This document shows, piece by piece, positions 62,124 through 64,000 of a stretch of 64,000 nt of DNA. The position numbers and the translations under genes are program-made. The stretch is taken from contig NZ_KE386806.1 in assembly GCF_000428845.1 (NCBI RefSeq), forward strand, positions 66,185 through 130,184, written 5' to 3'. The stretch comes from Dyadobacter alkalitolerans DSM 23607 (lineage in GTDB: Bacteria; Bacteroidota; Bacteroidia; Cytophagales; Spirosomataceae). Position 1 is the stretch's first letter. Every line of letters starts with the position of its first letter. The notes under the pieces are model-generated. The model did not search any database. It saw nothing but the letters and a program-made list of their open reading frames with translations, and was not told the origin of the DNA.

Positions 62124-63685
62124 TTAAATTGGCAATTCCACAAAAAACGTAGTTCCCCGCTCTTCCCCGGATTCGAACCAGATCCGGCCATCATGCGCTT
62201 CCACAATTTGTTTGCATATAGAAAGACCGATTCCATACGATTGCTCACCAGCCGACCCGGATCTGTTAGCACTGCCCAAAGGCAAAATACGTCGTCTTTC
62301 ACGCTTTCCGGTATGCCTATCCCATTGTCTTCGATTGTTAACAGGACCTTATCATCCTGTTTTTTAAGATTAATACTGATGGTCCCGCCTTTCTGTGAGA
62401 ATTTGATGGCATTACTAAGGAGGTTGCAGAATACGCGCCAGATCTTCTCCCTGTCAACCGGCACCATAACCTGCCATAAAGATAATCCAGCCGTTGCTGT
62501 TTTTCAATGGCTTTGTGGCTGAGCATATCAATACAGGACTGAACGATCTCCTGCAATGCAACCTCACTTTTTGCAACCCGTTTGCGATCAGAGCTGGATT
62601 GCAGAATCTGACTAATCAGTGTATTGGCCTTTCCGGCCGATTGTTGAATGCTTGTGATGAGTTCTGTTTGTTCTTCTGTTGGCGTTTCGTCCCAAAACAC
62701 AAGGTGAGAAGCGGAAGTAATGGCCGCGATCGGGTTACGCAAATCATTCGCAACGATCTTTAAAACGTGCTCGTTCTCAATTTCAGCTTGTTCCAGCGCA
62801 TTTACGGTATCTTGCAATACAATGTTGCTTTGCGCGATTACTTTGTTCAAATCAGTAACAGCGCGCAAATTGTTCAAGCTTTTCCGGGCAATGCGCCATA
62901 TCAGGTAAGCGATCGCTGCCAGGGTGACGGACAGCAAAATGCTGAATATGAGCAGCAAAGCCTTGCGCGTATCCCGTTCCTCGACGAGCTCTTCTTCGTG
63001 TTGATTCTGGATTTGTTGCAGCAGCTGCCCAACATCGCTTCTGTTCTCTACATTCTTTTTCAGTTTCATCACCCGGTCGGCTTTCATACCGGCGATGAGC
63101 ATTGTTTCCGCATCTTCAAACTTTCCCTGTCCAAACAAAATAGAGGCTGCCATTTTTTGATAAAGAATCACAGTAGCAGGATTATTCAATGCGCCCGGCA
63201 ACTTTTTCAGTAATGCAAGCTTCTCTGCAGCTTTGTCAAACTCTTTGGTCTCAATATATATTCTGGTAAGCAACTGCCGCGATTCCTGTTCCACTTCTAA
63301 TGACCAGTCAATTTCCGGGTCATGGATCAGGCAGCTTTTGATGAGATTTTCAGCATTTGGCTTGTTATAGTTTTCTTCTTTGAAGGATATGCTGGCGATC
63401 CGGCTGCTATATCGGGCACATTCGTTAATGTTGAATCCCTGTGGCTGAGGACTTTCATGAATTTGTAGTAGCGCATGCGGTCACTTAACGTTTGATCGTC
63501 AATCGTGGCCATTAGCGAGTCAAATGTCAGGATGCATTTCTTTATCCCAATTTTGCGCGATCGCGGTCCAGGCTGTCAATCCACGCGTCCATTTCTTGTT
63601 CATGATCCCTTTTTGTTGATGTTTCGCAGCCTGTAAAACCAAGAATTAGCAGAAGCCCGGCAAGAATAATGTTTTATTTGTTCAA
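62124..63685 (-). pseudogene. Decayed membrane sensor histidine kinase
   Basis: Fragments in successive frames read as one protein: a lipoprotein-like signal (LAGLLLILGFTGCE) after a TTG and TAA near 63675, a helical TPR-like sensor (ESRQLLTRIYIETKEFDKAAE), membrane segment (LLLIFSILLSVTLAAIAYLIW), degenerate H-box region (LKIVANDLRNPIAAITSAS, where His is replaced by Asn-Asp), ATPase N box CNLLSNAIKFSQ and DNGIGIPES, and final SYGIGLSICKQIVEAHDG. Frame breaks lie near 63555, 63440, 62470 and 62280. Several independent breaks indicate real decay. Confidence 0.85.
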
Positions 63686-63782
63686 AAAAGTAAGTTGATA
63701 GAAGTAATCCATCATTAATAGAGTGATAGTTTGAGCGATGGAAGTAACAACAAAGCAGGCTTAAAAAAAATTTACTGAAAAA

Positions 63783-63829
63783 TTTGCGTAGCTAAATGAC
63801 TACATTTAAATTCGTAGCCAAATAACTAC
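63783..63829 (+). promoter_or_regulatory. ArsR-family operator/promoter
   Basis: GTAGCTAAATGACTAC (63788-63803) and GTAGCCAAATAACTAC (63814-63829) are direct repeats, each with GTAG...CTAC ends. The first is within the spacer of TTTG (63783-63786) - 20 bp - TAAATTCG (63807-63814). This is the typical place for an autoregulating ArsR dimer. Confidence 0.65.
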
Positions 63830-63832
63830 GCA

Positions 63833-64000
63833 ATGAATTTAAGACGAGATGTTTTCCAGGCCATAGCAGATCCGACGAGAAGGGCCATCCTTCTTTTAGT
63901 TGCGACGCAGACCATGACAGCTGGCGCCATTGCTGCCAATTTCGATACGGCCAGACCTACGGTTTCTAAACATTTGGCAATTCTTACCGAATGTGAGTTG
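63833..64000 (+). CDS. ArsR-family transcriptional regulator, 5' part
   Basis: First 56 residues; runs off the window end. MNLRRDVFQAIADPTRRAIL, then TAGAIAANFDTARPTVSKHL, the winged helix-turn-helix of ArsR/SmtB. The sensor or fused C-terminal domain cannot be seen; many such proteins regulate an adjacent SRPBCC gene. Confidence 0.9.
   Translation, partial: MNLRRDVFQAIADPTRRAILLLVATQTMTAGAIAANFDTARPTVSKHLAILTECEL

Overview
The window looks like chromosome of a free-living Bacteroidota bacterium of the order Cytophagales, most like Dyadobacter or Spirosoma relatives; this is an inference from gene content, not a database match. Supporting signs are gldC, a type IX secretion C-terminal sorting tail, eukaryotic-type glutamine synthetase II next to glutamine synthetase III, the long form of IspG, DUF4197 and DUF6728 proteins, a GH109-type oxidoreductase, and promoters with the Bacteroidota pattern TTTG/TTG - about 19 bp - TAnnTTTG (clear before hicAB, tRNA-Lys and tRNA-Leu). 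I see no phage, insertion sequence, CRISPR array or rRNA operon.

1-1.85 kb: 3' end of dnaE, trxA, then a hicAB toxin-antitoxin pair whose promoter spacer holds a perfect 18-bp palindrome. 1.85-10.2 kb: a seven-gene minus-strand run (esterase, RimK-like ATP-grasp ligase with a basic tail, YbdK-type carboxylate-amine ligase, class I glutamine amidotransferase, a second probably circularly permuted ATP-grasp protein, class III aminotransferase, mutarotase) with a divergent second esterase. This is the best candidate for an uncharacterised pathway here: it looks like an amide/peptide-bond-forming metabolite cluster. 10.2-11.7 kb: LuxC-type acyl-CoA reductase opposite a dicluster ferredoxin.

12-22 kb: nitrogen assimilation block (porin, AmtB, GSIII, acidic partner protein, GSII), interrupted by mtaB and an LTA-synthase-like membrane phosphatase/sulfatase. 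22-31 kb: rsmE, DUF4159, desaturase, a tight run cinA - E2 acyltransferase - 5'-nucleotidase - response regulator - histidine kinase, DUF4197 and gldC. 31-38 kb: a minus-strand run GH109 - sugar transporter - GHMP kinase - ispG - DUF6728 - YjbR, where YjbR seems to have lost its ATG in an ATGA-to-ATAA change. 38-48 kb: queD-folE, sugar isomerase, CDF transporter, Nudix, LysE, GH3 ligase, surE, GNAT, trhO, deoxynucleoside kinase and tRNA-Leu(GAG).

48-57 kb: DUF1772 and DoxX membrane proteins, a sigma factor broken by one frameshift next to its YCII partner, and a 1685-residue secreted protein with fourteen 90-residue repeats. Then tRNA-Lys(TTT) and, downstream, a tRNA-Lys-like sequence carrying two GC-rich 15-nt insertions. 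57-64 kb: stress/regulatory genes (NAD-dependent epimerase, frameshifted AraC regulator, GyrI-like protein, katG), a decayed sensor histidine kinase and the start of an ArsR-type regulator. Three broken genes lie between 49 and 64 kb. Two dispersed palindromes sharing one core sequence sit between convergent genes at 31.3 and 39.1 kb.
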